From: an uncultured Lachnospiraceae bacterium
GTDB lineage: Bacteria; Bacillota; Clostridia; Lachnospirales; Lachnospiraceae
DNA: 23,435 nt
NCBI GenBank assembly: GCA_902803625.1
Contig: CADCQV010000047.1
Coordinates: forward strand, 1 to 23,435
Direction: 5' to 3'
The position numbers were made by a program, and so were the translations under genes. Positions 7,336 through 14,800 of this stretch are shown here, piece by piece. Below the pieces are notes generated by a model, which saw only the letters and a list, made by a program, of their open reading frames with translations, was not told the DNA's origin and did no database searches. Every line of letters begins with the position of its first letter. The stretch's first letter is position 1.

Positions 7336-8757
7336 ATGAAGAAAAAAGAAATATACACGGGAACCGTAAGAGAGCTTAAGTTCCCGAATAAGGGAATCGT
7401 CTGCACAGATGAAGGGGACGTGACGGTAAAGGGCGTCCTTCCGGGGCAGACGGTTTCTTTTATGCTTACAAAAGTGAAGAACGGCCGCTACGAGGGAAGG
7501 CTTATGGAGGTATTGGAACATGCTCCTGACGAAAGGGTGAGCCCCTGTCCCCATTTTGGGATCTGCGGGGGCTGCAGCTATCAGAACCTTCCCTACGAAG
7601 CAGAGCTCAGATTAAAGAATACCCAGGTAAAGACCATATTGGACCGCGCCATAAACGGGGACTATGATTACGAAGGGCTGATCCCTTCCCCATCGGATGA
7701 GGAATACAGGAACAAGATGGAGTTTTCCTTCGGTAATGAATTTCTCGACGGTCCGCTTACCCTCGGTATGCACAGGGCAGGGCGTTTTAATGATGTGGTT
7801 ACTGTTGACGGCTGCCGCATTGTTGACGGGGATTACCGGCTTATCATCAGAAAGACCCTGGATTTTTTCAGCTCGGAAAACATTCCGTTTTACAGAAAGC
7901 ATACGGAAGAGGGCTTCCTTCGACACCTTGTGATCAGAAAAGGAAGGAAGAGCGGGGAGATTCTTCTTTTGATCGAGACCACCACGCAGCTTGACTTTGA
8001 TATGGGAGAGTATGCAAAAATGCTGCTGTCACTGGAAAACCGGGGGGAAGATCCTTCGCTGTCGCTCAGGATGACAGCTGGTGAGCTGTCAGGGAAGTTT
8101 GCGGGCATACTTCATCTGCGTAACGACAACCCTGCGGATAATGTGCAGGGAAGCGATATTACGGTTCTTTACGGCAGGGATTATTTCTATGATGAGATAC
8201 TGGGCTTAAGCTTCAGGATAACACCCTTTTCCTTTTTCCAGACCAATACAATGGGTGCCGAGCTTCTTTATTCAAAGGCCCGGGAGTACGCCCTGTCGGT
8301 GATGAACGGGGAAAAGGTACCGGTGATATTTGACCTATACAGCGGCACCGGAACCATAGGACAGATAATGTCAAAGGCCGCGGATAAGGTTATCGGTATC
8401 GAGATAGTTTCGGAGGCAGTAGAGGCGGCAAGGGAGAATGCAGCCGCAAATCACCTTGATAATACCGAATTCATAGCGGGGGATGTACTGAAGGAGCTTG
8501 ACCGTATCGAGGAAAAGCCGGATATCATTATTCTTGATCCCCCGAGGGACGGCTGTGCTCCGAAAGCTCTTTCAAAGATCATTGACTACGGATGCAGACA
8601 TATCATTTATATTTCCTGCAAGATAACAAGCCTTGAGCGTGACCTGCTTTCCCTTCAGGGCGCGCTCTACAGGGTCATTAAGGCCGCTGCGGTGGATATG
8701 TTCCCAAACACTGCAAATGTCGAAGTCGCCGTGCTCCTCGAGCGTGTGAAAAGCTGA
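7336..8757 (+). CDS. rlmD: 23S rRNA (uracil-C5)-methyltransferase, RlmD family
   Basis: SAM-dependent enzyme methylating C5 of a uridine in 23S rRNA. An N-terminal TRAM-like domain (about 1-60) is followed by the four cluster-binding cysteines C71, C77, C80 and C160, arranged as in RlmD for [4Fe-4S]. The SAM site is DLYSGTGTIG (333-342), with ILDPPRDG (399-406), the nucleophile C428 in ISCKITSLERDL, and the conserved E463. Residues about 238-248 (EDPSLSLRMTA) are encoded by a copy of the dispersed repeat and form an extra loop not expected in the family. At 473 residues it is otherwise normal. ATG 7336 is the only plausible start, as the frame is closed by a stop at 7297-7299 with no start codon between. 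No clear ribosome binding site precedes it. The exact target base could be that of RlmC or RlmD. Confidence 0.92.
   Translation: MKKKEIYTGTVRELKFPNKGIVCTDEGDVTVKGVLPGQTVSFMLTKVKNGRYEGRLMEVLEHAPDERVSPCPHFGICGGCSYQNLPYEAELRLKNTQVKTILDRAINGDYDYEGLIPSPSDEEYRNKMEFSFGNEFLDGPLTLGMHRAGRFNDVVTVDGCRIVDGDYRLIIRKTLDFFSSENIPFYRKHTEEGFLRHLVIRKGRKSGEILLLIETTTQLDFDMGEYAKMLLSLENRGEDPSLSLRMTAGELSGKFAGILHLRNDNPADNVQGSDITVLYGRDYFYDEILGLSFRITPFSFFQTNTMGAELLYSKAREYALSVMNGEKVPVIFDLYSGTGTIGQIMSKAADKVIGIEIVSEAVEAARENAAANHLDNTEFIAGDVLKELDRIEEKPDIIILDPPRDGCAPKALSKIIDYGCRHIIYISCKITSLERDLLSLQGALYRVIKAAAVDMFPNTANVEVAVLLERVKS
8048..8077 (+). repeat. Dispersed repeat arm inside rlmD
   Basis: AAGATCCTTCGCTGTCGCTC followed by AGGATGACAG matches the right arm of the operon repeats (for example at 14601-14629). 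It lies in frame inside rlmD and encodes EDPSLSLRMT without a stop. It sits between the LSLENR segment and KFAGILHLRND, where related proteins have a short loop. Confidence 0.8.
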
Positions 8758-8790
8758 AAAGTCCGTTCCTTAAGATTTTCTGTATTTTCG

Positions 8791-8818
8791 TTCATTAGCT
8801 TTCTTCTTATGGTACAAT
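8791..8818 (+). promoter_or_regulatory. Candidate extended -10 promoter for the Dlt-like operon
   Basis: TGG-TACAAT (8810-8818) is an extended -10. TTCATT (8791-8796) lies 16 bases upstream as a moderate -35. A start near 8825 would give a leader of about 60 bases before ATG 8884. It sits in the 126-base gap after rlmD. Confidence 0.5.
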
Positions 8819-8843
8819 CAACGGGTTGCAGATAACGAAATCA

Positions 8844-8887
8844 TGCCTTCTGCTTAAAGGCAGGGAGTTTTGATGTTTGTGCCATGA
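8844..8887 (+). promoter_or_regulatory. Leader hairpin, GGGAG and four-codon ORF overlapping the SGNH start
   Basis: TGCCTT (8844-8849) pairs with AAGGCA (8857-8862) around a seven-base loop, and GGGAG (8863-8867) follows directly. GGGAG is five bases from ATG 8873, which opens MFVP-stop, whose TGA overlaps ATG 8884 as ATGA. It is sixteen bases from ATG 8884 itself. The arrangement would suit translational coupling or masking of the ribosome site. This is visible structure, with function inferred only. Confidence 0.3.
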
Positions 8888-9855
8888 ACAAAAGCCGGAT
8901 CACAAAAAACACTATAGACGGACTTCTTTTTCTGGGGATCCTCCTTGTAATATTCGCTGTTTCATCAATGCTTGTAAAGCCTGACTTCGGCGAGGTCTAT
9001 AATATTGTTCAGGTCACACAGAAGCTGGATTCCTTTGAGGAGGAGATACCGAATACCATTGATGTGATCTTTGCGGGAAACAGCGAGGTATACAGGACCT
9101 TTTCCCCGCAGCAGCTTTTTAAGGAAAACGGCATTTCCTCATACTGCATGAGTGAGAGCGCCCTGAGACTGTGTGATGCCCTGGAGCTCATAAAGGCTTC
9201 ATATGATTCCCAGACACCATCGGTGATAGTCCTTGAAGCGGACACTATCTTTTCAGATGCCTATACGCATAAGGACGGATACGCGCTTCCGACGAATCTT
9301 ATCGAGGATATCTTTCCCATATTCCACTATCACACAATATATAAAGCCTATGTGCCGAAATTTATATTTGATGACAGCGTACCCTTACGTACAGAGCACG
9401 CTCTCAGGGGCTTTGTGGAAACAAATGAGGCCGTGCCTTATACCGGGCCTGAGGATTATATGAGTGTGGGTGATCCTGTCGGGATCAATGAGGAGAGTAA
9501 GAAATATCTGGCGGAAATACGGAAGTTCTGCGAAGAGAAGAATGTTCCCCTGGTTCTGACCGCCGCACCAAATGCGAAGAACTGGACCTATTCAAAAAAT
9601 GAGGCTTTGACTGAATATGCCGAAAAGTACGGTCTTGACTTTGTGGATCTGAATATGCACCTTGAGGATATGGGCATTGACTGGGAAACAGATACCATGG
9701 ACGGCGGAAACCATATGTCCTTTGAGGGCTCGAAAAAGACCACAGCGTTTTTCGGAAAGTATCTCAAGGATAATTTCGATCTGACCGATCACAGAGGGGA
9801 TCCAAAGTACAACGGCTGGGAAAAAGATATCAAGGAGTATGGACTGTATCCGTGA
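8884..9855 (+). CDS. Membrane-anchored SGNH hydrolase-like protein (DltD-like role)
   Basis: 323 residues: a basic start, one membrane helix (about 12-30), then an extracytoplasmic SGNH-like domain. Block I is IFAGNSEVYRTFSP with Ser67 as the expected nucleophile. Near the C-terminus MDGGNHMSFEG supplies D273 and H277 of the catalytic triad, and VIVLEAD (114-120) fits the central strand. Such proteins act outside the membrane with an MBOAT partner in acyl or aminoacyl transfer to polymers (DltD with DltB, AlgX-like proteins with AlgI). The stop overlaps the MBOAT GTG start by four bases, so the two are translationally coupled. It is probably the last-step transferase or esterase of the locus. 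The start is ATG 8884 because no other in-frame start exists upstream, although its ribosome binding site is poorly spaced. Confidence 0.8.
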   Translation: MNKSRITKNTIDGLLFLGILLVIFAVSSMLVKPDFGEVYNIVQVTQKLDSFEEEIPNTIDVIFAGNSEVYRTFSPQQLFKENGISSYCMSESALRLCDALELIKASYDSQTPSVIVLEADTIFSDAYTHKDGYALPTNLIEDIFPIFHYHTIYKAYVPKFIFDDSVPLRTEHALRGFVETNEAVPYTGPEDYMSVGDPVGINEESKKYLAEIRKFCEEKNVPLVLTAAPNAKNWTYSKNEALTEYAEKYGLDFVDLNMHLEDMGIDWETDTMDGGNHMSFEGSKKTTAFFGKYLKDNFDLTDHRGDPKYNGWEKDIKEYGLYP

Positions 9856-11447
9856 GTATTGATCTTTTTTTCGAATGTATAAGATTATGGTGGGATCCGG
9901 TTTATTCGACCTGGATGTTTTTTGCTCTTTTCCTGCCGGTGGTTATCCTTCTTTATACCATCGTAAAGGGAGAAAAGCGTTATCTCGTGCTCCTTTTTTC
10001 AAGCTGGTTCTTCTTTATCTCCATAAGCGGATGGCTCTTCATAATACATCTGGTTGAAACCGTTTTCACATGGAAAACAGCCCTTTCGATACAAAAGATC
10101 AGCGAAGATCCTTCGTTGAAACGGAAGGAAAAAAACGCAAAAAAGAAGGGGATACTCACCAAAGGGATCCTCATGCTTATTTTTGTCCTTTTTATCCTGA
10201 AATACCTTGATTTTACGGGCTCGGGCGTAGTCCGGCTTATACAGCTTTTACATATTCCCTGTCCTGAATGGCGGATGTTGAATATCATCGCCCCCGTGGG
10301 TATTTCCTACTTTACCCTGGAAGCTGTATCCTACCTTTCAGATGTGTACTGGGAAAAGACTGCTGCTGAAAAGAGATATTCAAAGGTTGCTCTTTATATG
10401 GGATTTTTCCCCACATTGATCGAGGGCCCCATCACCAGATTTTCAGATATAAAGGATACCCTGTTTAAGGGGATACCGGTGACATATGAGAATCTGACGG
10501 CGGGTTATCAGAGGATACTTCTCGGGCTTTTTAAGAAGCTTCTGATCGCAGATCATCTCTCCCCCGCCGTGGATATAGTGTACGGACTTGACGAGATGAA
10601 GGGGAGCATCGCATTGTATGCTGCCATTATCTTCACCGTGCAGGAATATATGGATTTTTCGGGCTCCATTGACATAGTGATCGGGGCTGCGAGGATCTTC
10701 GGGGTGAACTTAAAGGAAAATTTCCGTCAGCCCTTCTTTGCAAAGAACGCTTCCGACTTCTGGCATAGGTGGCATATTACCCTCGGGACCTTTTTCCGGG
10801 ACTATATCTTCTATCCCGTGTCCGTGAGTAAGGGTGTGATGAAGCTTTCCAAAAAAATGAAGGACCGCTTCGGTATGGAGGTTAGCCGTCTGACCGGCCC
10901 TACCATCGCTATATTCTGCGTATGGATAATGAACGGGATCTGGCATGGTCCGAAGTGGACCTATATTTTCTACGGTCTATACTACTTTGTGCTTATCTTT
11001 TCGGAGAATCTTCTGGAAAAACCTTTTCTTTCCCTTTTATCAAGGCTTAAAATGGATGAGACTTCACTTCCGGTAAGGATATTCCGCTCCGTAAAGCTTT
11101 TCTTCATAGTGATCTTCGGGGAAATGTTTTTCAGGGCGGAAGCCATGTCACAGGGAATAAAGATGTTCACCCTTATCTTTACTGACTTTGATACGGATGC
11201 CCTCTTAAGCGGCCTCGGGGAATACGGTATGGATTATCATGATTACCTGACTGTCATTGTTGCATTTCTTCTGATAATGCTCTTTAATGTGCTTAAGGAA
11301 AAGAATGTTCCCTTTGACAGGAAATTCAAAGCACTTCCGAAGCCTGTCCGCTGGGCGGCCTGGTATGTTATCATTATGAGTATAGTTGTTTTCGGTGCCT
11401 ATGGCAGCGGATATGATGCAGCGGGGATGATATATGCAAAGTTTTAA
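9852..11447 (+). CDS. MBOAT family acyltransferase (DltB/AlgI-like)
   Basis: Multispanning membrane O-acyltransferase, 531 residues with about 11 hydrophobic segments. Family marks are FPTLIEGPITRF (186-197), QEYMDFSGSIDIVIG (264-278), FWHRWHITLGTFFRDYIFYP (303-322) and the catalytic His365 in WIMNGIWHGPKW. In dlt operons this protein passes the aminoacyl group from the carrier protein across the membrane, while in alginate-type systems it O-acetylates. The carrier and ligase genes next door favour the first role. GTG 9852 overlaps the preceding stop, and the 3' end overlaps the adenylation gene by 14 bases, so SGNH, MBOAT and ligase form a tight translational block. Longer than typical DltB (about 400 residues), mainly through a longer middle loop and an extra C-terminal membrane part. 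Confidence 0.93.
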   Translation: MSIDLFFECIRLWWDPVYSTWMFFALFLPVVILLYTIVKGEKRYLVLLFSSWFFFISISGWLFIIHLVETVFTWKTALSIQKISEDPSLKRKEKNAKKKGILTKGILMLIFVLFILKYLDFTGSGVVRLIQLLHIPCPEWRMLNIIAPVGISYFTLEAVSYLSDVYWEKTAAEKRYSKVALYMGFFPTLIEGPITRFSDIKDTLFKGIPVTYENLTAGYQRILLGLFKKLLIADHLSPAVDIVYGLDEMKGSIALYAAIIFTVQEYMDFSGSIDIVIGAARIFGVNLKENFRQPFFAKNASDFWHRWHITLGTFFRDYIFYPVSVSKGVMKLSKKMKDRFGMEVSRLTGPTIAIFCVWIMNGIWHGPKWTYIFYGLYYFVLIFSENLLEKPFLSLLSRLKMDETSLPVRIFRSVKLFFIVIFGEMFFRAEAMSQGIKMFTLIFTDFDTDALLSGLGEYGMDYHDYLTVIVAFLLIMLFNVLKEKNVPFDRKFKALPKPVRWAAWYVIIMSIVVFGAYGSGYDAAGMIYAKF

Positions 11448-12909
11448 CGGTAAAAATATAAAAAATGTACTTGATCTTCTGGAGGATGCGGCAGGGAAGT
11501 TTACGGTAAAGACAGCTTACTCCGATCAGGAAAAGAGCATAAGCTTTGAGGAGGTGCTTCTGAAGGCGAGAGCCGTCGGGACCTATCTTCTGAAAAATAA
11601 TACCGGCGAGGGTCCTGTGGCGGTTATGTTAAAAAGAAGCGTAGATACCATAGTCGTATTTTTAGGCGTGGTCTATTCGGGGCACGCCTATGCTCCGGTA
11701 GGGCTGGATATCCCGGATGAGAGACGGGAAAAGATATTAAAGCGGCTTAAACCTTCATTTATCATAGATGAAGCTATGCTTCCCGATATCTTTAATGAAA
11801 GGATAGACCGCGCTCTCCTTGATGAAAAGAGGAAGGACATTCTGATGAGTGACCCTCTCTATGTGATCTTTACCTCCGGCTCCGGCGGGGACCCCAAGGG
11901 AGTTATCACATCGCATCTTTCCCTCCTGAATTACATTGAGGGTTACACAGGGGTTATGGGGATCGATCCGGGTGATGTGATGGCGGCTCAGTCGCCTCTT
12001 GACTATATCGCGGCCATAAGGGATATTTATGTGCCGCTCTTTACCGGAGCGCAAGATGTGCTGGTGCCGAAGGAATTTTTCATGCAGCCTGATGTGCTTT
12101 TCGATTTCCTGAATGAAAGAAGGGTAAGCTGCGTGGGCTGGAGTACCTCTGCCATATCGATACTTACGAAGCTCAAAGCCTTTAAGGACAAGAAGCCTGA
12201 ATACTTACGGAAGATCTGCTTTTCCGGCAGTGTGATGAGCGGGGCGGTCCTTAGAAAATGGCAGGAGGAGCTGCCGGATGCTGTGTTTGTAAATCAGTAC
12301 GGACCTACGGAGACCACGGCGAGCTGCACTTATTATAAGGTCGACCATACGGTTACGGAGGATGAGATCATCCCGATCGGCGTTCCCTATCCGGATTACA
12401 GAGTCTTCCTTATTTCTGAAGATGACGGTCCGGTTGGTAAGGGGGAAGAGGGAGAGATCGCGGTCGCGGGAGCCGGAGTGACTCTGGGGTACATTAATGA
12501 TCCCGATAGAACGGCAGCAGCATTCACCTCTAATCCTCTGGAAAAGGCCTTTGATGAGAGGATCTACAGAACCGGCGACATAGGGGTTTTCCGTGAGGAC
12601 GGGCTTCTTTTGTTCCACGGCAGGAAGGACCGGCAGATAAAGCATATGGGCCACAGGGTGGAGCTTGACGAAATAGAAAGCGCAGCAGCAGCTTCGGGAA
12701 TAGAGCGGAGCGCGGCTCTTTATGATCCGGAGAAGGAAAATCTTTGGCTGTTTTACGAAGGGGAAATCGACATGCGGACGCTTTCACTGTCCCTGAGGGA
12801 AAAGCTCCCGGGCTTTATGGTCCCGAGGAAGATAAAGAGCATGGATGCCCTGCCGCTCCTTCCTAACGGAAAAACAGATTTTAATACGTTGAAAAGTATG
12901 ATACACTAA
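11434..12909 (+). CDS. Amino-acid adenylation enzyme (DltA-like, AMP-forming)
   Basis: Stand-alone adenylation domain, 491 residues, about the size of DltA. Core motifs: A3 VIFTSGSGGDPKGV (144-157), A5 NQYGPTETT (287-295), A7 YRTGD (378-382), A8 GRKDRQIKHMGHRVE (396-410), and A10 NGKTD with catalytic K480. It should activate an amino acid with ATP and load it onto the carrier encoded downstream. The A4 substrate region reads SPLDYIAAIRDIY (187-199), longer than the FDLSVMDIY-like block I expect in DltA, so the pocket probably differs and the substrate need not be D-alanine. Start ATG 11434 lies within the MBOAT 3' end. A repeat-filled gap of roughly 200 bases then separates it from the carrier gene. 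Adenylating activity is secure; the substrate is unknown. Confidence 0.9.
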   Translation: MQSFNGKNIKNVLDLLEDAAGKFTVKTAYSDQEKSISFEEVLLKARAVGTYLLKNNTGEGPVAVMLKRSVDTIVVFLGVVYSGHAYAPVGLDIPDERREKILKRLKPSFIIDEAMLPDIFNERIDRALLDEKRKDILMSDPLYVIFTSGSGGDPKGVITSHLSLLNYIEGYTGVMGIDPGDVMAAQSPLDYIAAIRDIYVPLFTGAQDVLVPKEFFMQPDVLFDFLNERRVSCVGWSTSAISILTKLKAFKDKKPEYLRKICFSGSVMSGAVLRKWQEELPDAVFVNQYGPTETTASCTYYKVDHTVTEDEIIPIGVPYPDYRVFLISEDDGPVGKGEEGEIAVAGAGVTLGYINDPDRTAAAFTSNPLEKAFDERIYRTGDIGVFREDGLLLFHGRKDRQIKHMGHRVELDEIESAAAASGIERSAALYDPEKENLWLFYEGEIDMRTLSLSLREKLPGFMVPRKIKSMDALPLLPNGKTDFNTLKSMIH

Positions 12910-12941
12910 GAGCGATTTGGGCGGAGCGGCCTGTGCGGCCC

Positions 12942-13068
12942 CTGTCATTCTGAGGGCGAAGTGACCCCCTGTCATTCTGAGGGCGAAGCCCGAAGAATCT
13001 TCCCACAGGAGGAGAAGATCCTTCGCTGCGCTCAGGATGACAATAAGGGATGAGAAGATCCTTCGCTT
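12942..13068 (+). repeat. Palindromic repeat island between ligase and carrier genes
   Basis: One left-arm copy (12942-12962), one full imperfect palindrome of 74 bases (12969-13042) and a right-arm fragment (13053-13068). The full copy starts TGTCATTCTGAGGGCGAAGC, contains the nested mini-hairpin GGGC-GAA-GCCC, and ends GCTCAGGATGACA. The outer ends pair with each other. It fills most of the 198-base gap inside the presumed operon. No terminator-like U-tract follows. Confidence 0.85.
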
Positions 13069-13107
13069 AGGGTAACGAGTAGATATATTAGTATAAAGGA
13101 GGTGGAA

Positions 13108-13344
13108 GTGTTGAGGGAAAAGCTTCTGGAAATCCTTACTGAGGTAAGACCGGATATTGATTTTGAAAATGAGACCGAGCTTGTGAGCGGTAATATCCTT
13201 GAATCCTTTGATATTGTCCAGATAGTGGCAGAACTGGATGATGAATTTGATATCGAGGTTTCTCCAAAGGATCTTACCGCGGAAAACTTCAATTCCCTGG
13301 ATGCTCTCGAGGAACTGATAGAAAGACTCGCAGGGGAAGGATAA
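13108..13344 (+). CDS. Acyl/peptidyl carrier protein (DltC-like)
   Basis: Small acidic four-helix carrier protein. The phosphopantetheine site is ILESFDIVQIV, with Ser33 counted from GTG 13108 (ESF instead of the common DSL). Length (about 78 residues) and features such as FENETELV and EFDIEVSPKDL fit DltC-type carriers. AAAGGAGG at 13095-13102 overlaps a possible GTG at 13102, so initiation there is unlikely; GTG 13108 (five-base spacing) or TTG 13111 (eight-base spacing) suits it. It ends three bases before the decarboxylase start, so the pair is almost certainly co-translated. That tight pairing is the main reason to think the decarboxylase acts on a carrier-bound substrate. Confidence 0.9.
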   Translation: MLREKLLEILTEVRPDIDFENETELVSGNILESFDIVQIVAELDDEFDIEVSPKDLTAENFNSLDALEELIERLAGEG

Positions 13345-13347
13345 GTC

Positions 13348-14538
13348 TTGAATACTCCGTATTATCTCTTTGATGCATCTGAATTCAGGGAGAGGATCTT
13401 TTTTTTAAAGAGTGTCTTTCCGGATAAGGATCTGACCTTTTCCGTAAAGGCGAACCCTTTTCTTCTTTCTGCGCTTCCGGACAGGGATACCATCAGATAT
13501 GTGGAGGTCTGCAGTCCCGGAGAGCTTTCTCTTTGCAGGGCTTCTGGGGTTCCCGGTGACAGGATACTTTATTCCGGTGTGATGAAGGAAGAAAGCGATA
13601 TCCATGAAGCCTTTGAATACGCTGCTGCGATCCTTACGGCAGAGAGCAGGCGGCACTTTGCTCTGATAGCAGCGGAGGGGAAAAGCTCCGCTAAAAGGGC
13701 AAAGGTGATCCTCAGGCTGTCCTCCGGCAATCAGTTCGGGATGTCAGAGGAGGATATTCTGGACATTCTTTCGGAGAGAGAGCGGCATGACATCGATATC
13801 ATAGGCATTCATTATTATTCCGGAACCGCAAAGTCGAGGCTGAAGCAGATTGAAAAGGATTTGAAAAATCTGACTTCCCTGCTGGAAGAAGCCGAGAAAA
13901 GGGCTTCCTTTGTCCCGGATCTTGTGGAGTACGGTCCGGGGCTTTCTTCAGAGTACTATGAAGGTCCTTATGAAGAAAAGGACAGAGAATTGATAAAGCT
14001 CGTATCGGAGCCCATCAGGGAATTCGGAAGGAGGTACAGAACCGGTCTCGAGATGGGTCGTTTTATGGCGGCACCCTCCGGTGCTTATTTTACCTCCGTT
14101 ATGGACATTAAGCTTAACGGAGGCGTAAATTATGTGATCTGCGACGGGGGAGTGCATCAGCTGAAATACCACGGCCAGAATATGGCGATGAAGGTTCCTC
14201 CTGTCTCACTTTTCCGTGACGGTGAAGAGATATGGAGTACTGAAGGCCGCGGGGATAATAAGGACACAGGGACGGGAAACCTGCCGGGCGGAAGGCATTA
14301 TTGTATATGCGGAAGCCTCTGCACCACAGCAGATGTGCTGATCCGGGATATTGAGCTTCCGGAGCTTATTTTAGGAGATATTCTGTGCTTCGGAAGGTGC
14401 GGCGCATACTCCGTGACGGAGGGGCCTCTTGCCTTTCTTTCCAGGAACCTGCCTGAGATCTGGCTCCGTGACGGAGAGACAAGGCTTCTCAGGGAAAGTA
14501 AGGAGAGCTGGAAAATGAATATACCGATGTCATTCTGA
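13348..14538 (+). CDS. Fold-type III PLP decarboxylase, probably acting on carrier-bound amino acid
   Basis: Ornithine/diaminopimelate-decarboxylase-like enzyme of 396 residues. PLP lysine K34 (FSVKANPF), H155 (GIHYYSG), YGPG (195-198), E235 and R238 (LEMGR), C325 in CTTAD (325-329) and Y354 (CGAYSVTEGPLAFLSR) align with the family's catalytic set. CTTAD replaces the CESGD seen in the LysA encoded downstream, and the glycine loop reads EYGPGLSS instead of GGGFG, so the substrate differs. CTxxD is, from memory, the form seen in BtrK (decarboxylates glutamyl bound to a carrier) and exosortase-A-associated decarboxylases, which also sit beside a ligase and carrier gene. Start is TTG 13348 with AGGGGAAGG ending seven bases upstream. 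The last codons (PMSF-stop) are made by a dispersed repeat copy. The class is firm; the substrate is inference. Confidence 0.85.
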   Translation: MNTPYYLFDASEFRERIFFLKSVFPDKDLTFSVKANPFLLSALPDRDTIRYVEVCSPGELSLCRASGVPGDRILYSGVMKEESDIHEAFEYAAAILTAESRRHFALIAAEGKSSAKRAKVILRLSSGNQFGMSEEDILDILSERERHDIDIIGIHYYSGTAKSRLKQIEKDLKNLTSLLEEAEKRASFVPDLVEYGPGLSSEYYEGPYEEKDRELIKLVSEPIREFGRRYRTGLEMGRFMAAPSGAYFTSVMDIKLNGGVNYVICDGGVHQLKYHGQNMAMKVPPVSLFRDGEEIWSTEGRGDNKDTGTGNLPGGRHYCICGSLCTTADVLIRDIELPELILGDILCFGRCGAYSVTEGPLAFLSRNLPEIWLRDGETRLLRESKESWKMNIPMSF

Positions 14539-14780
14539 GGGCGGAGCCCTCCCCCTGTCATTCTGAGGGCGGAGCCCGAAGAATCTTCCCACCGGAAGGA
14601 AAGATCCTTCGCTTCGCTCAGGATGACAGGAAGGGCGCTCAGATCCTTCGCTTCGCTCAGGATGACAGGAAGGGCGCTCAGGATGGAAAAATGTCCAGTG
14701 GACTGTAACAACCTGTCATTCTGAGGGCGGAGCCCGAAGAATCTTCCCACCGGAAGGAAAGATCCTTCACTCGGAATGAA
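14529..14780 (+). repeat. Palindromic repeat island between decarboxylase and phosphohexomutase genes
   Basis: Contains a left-arm fragment overlapping the decarboxylase stop (14529-14549), a full palindrome (14555-14629), a tandem 39-base duplication of the right arm (14602-14640 and 14641-14679) and a worn second palindrome (14713-14780). Between them GTCCA-G-TGGAC (about 14693-14703) is a perfect small palindrome. This makes up nearly the whole 262-base gap, with no other gene or obvious promoter. Confidence 0.85.
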
Positions 14781-14800
14781 ATCAGAAATCAGGAAACAAG

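Noticed and set aside
12969..13042. Intrinsic terminators at the palindromic repeats
   Set aside because: The hairpins are large and branched but no copy is followed by a U-tract, and the genes on each side run the same way with related functions.
13061..13089. Promoter (TATATT at 13084) directly before the carrier gene
   Set aside because: No acceptable -35 at 16-18 bases, and the start would fall on the ribosome binding site.
8884..13344. Canonical D-alanine dlt operon
   Set aside because: Gene order (D, B, A, C-like), a longer MBOAT, an atypical A4 region and the coupled decarboxylase all differ from dltABCD, so dlt symbols were not assigned.
14298..14750. Leftward frame with ILSEAKDLS-type peptides
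   Set aside because: These peptides are the usual translation of the dispersed palindrome, not a protein.
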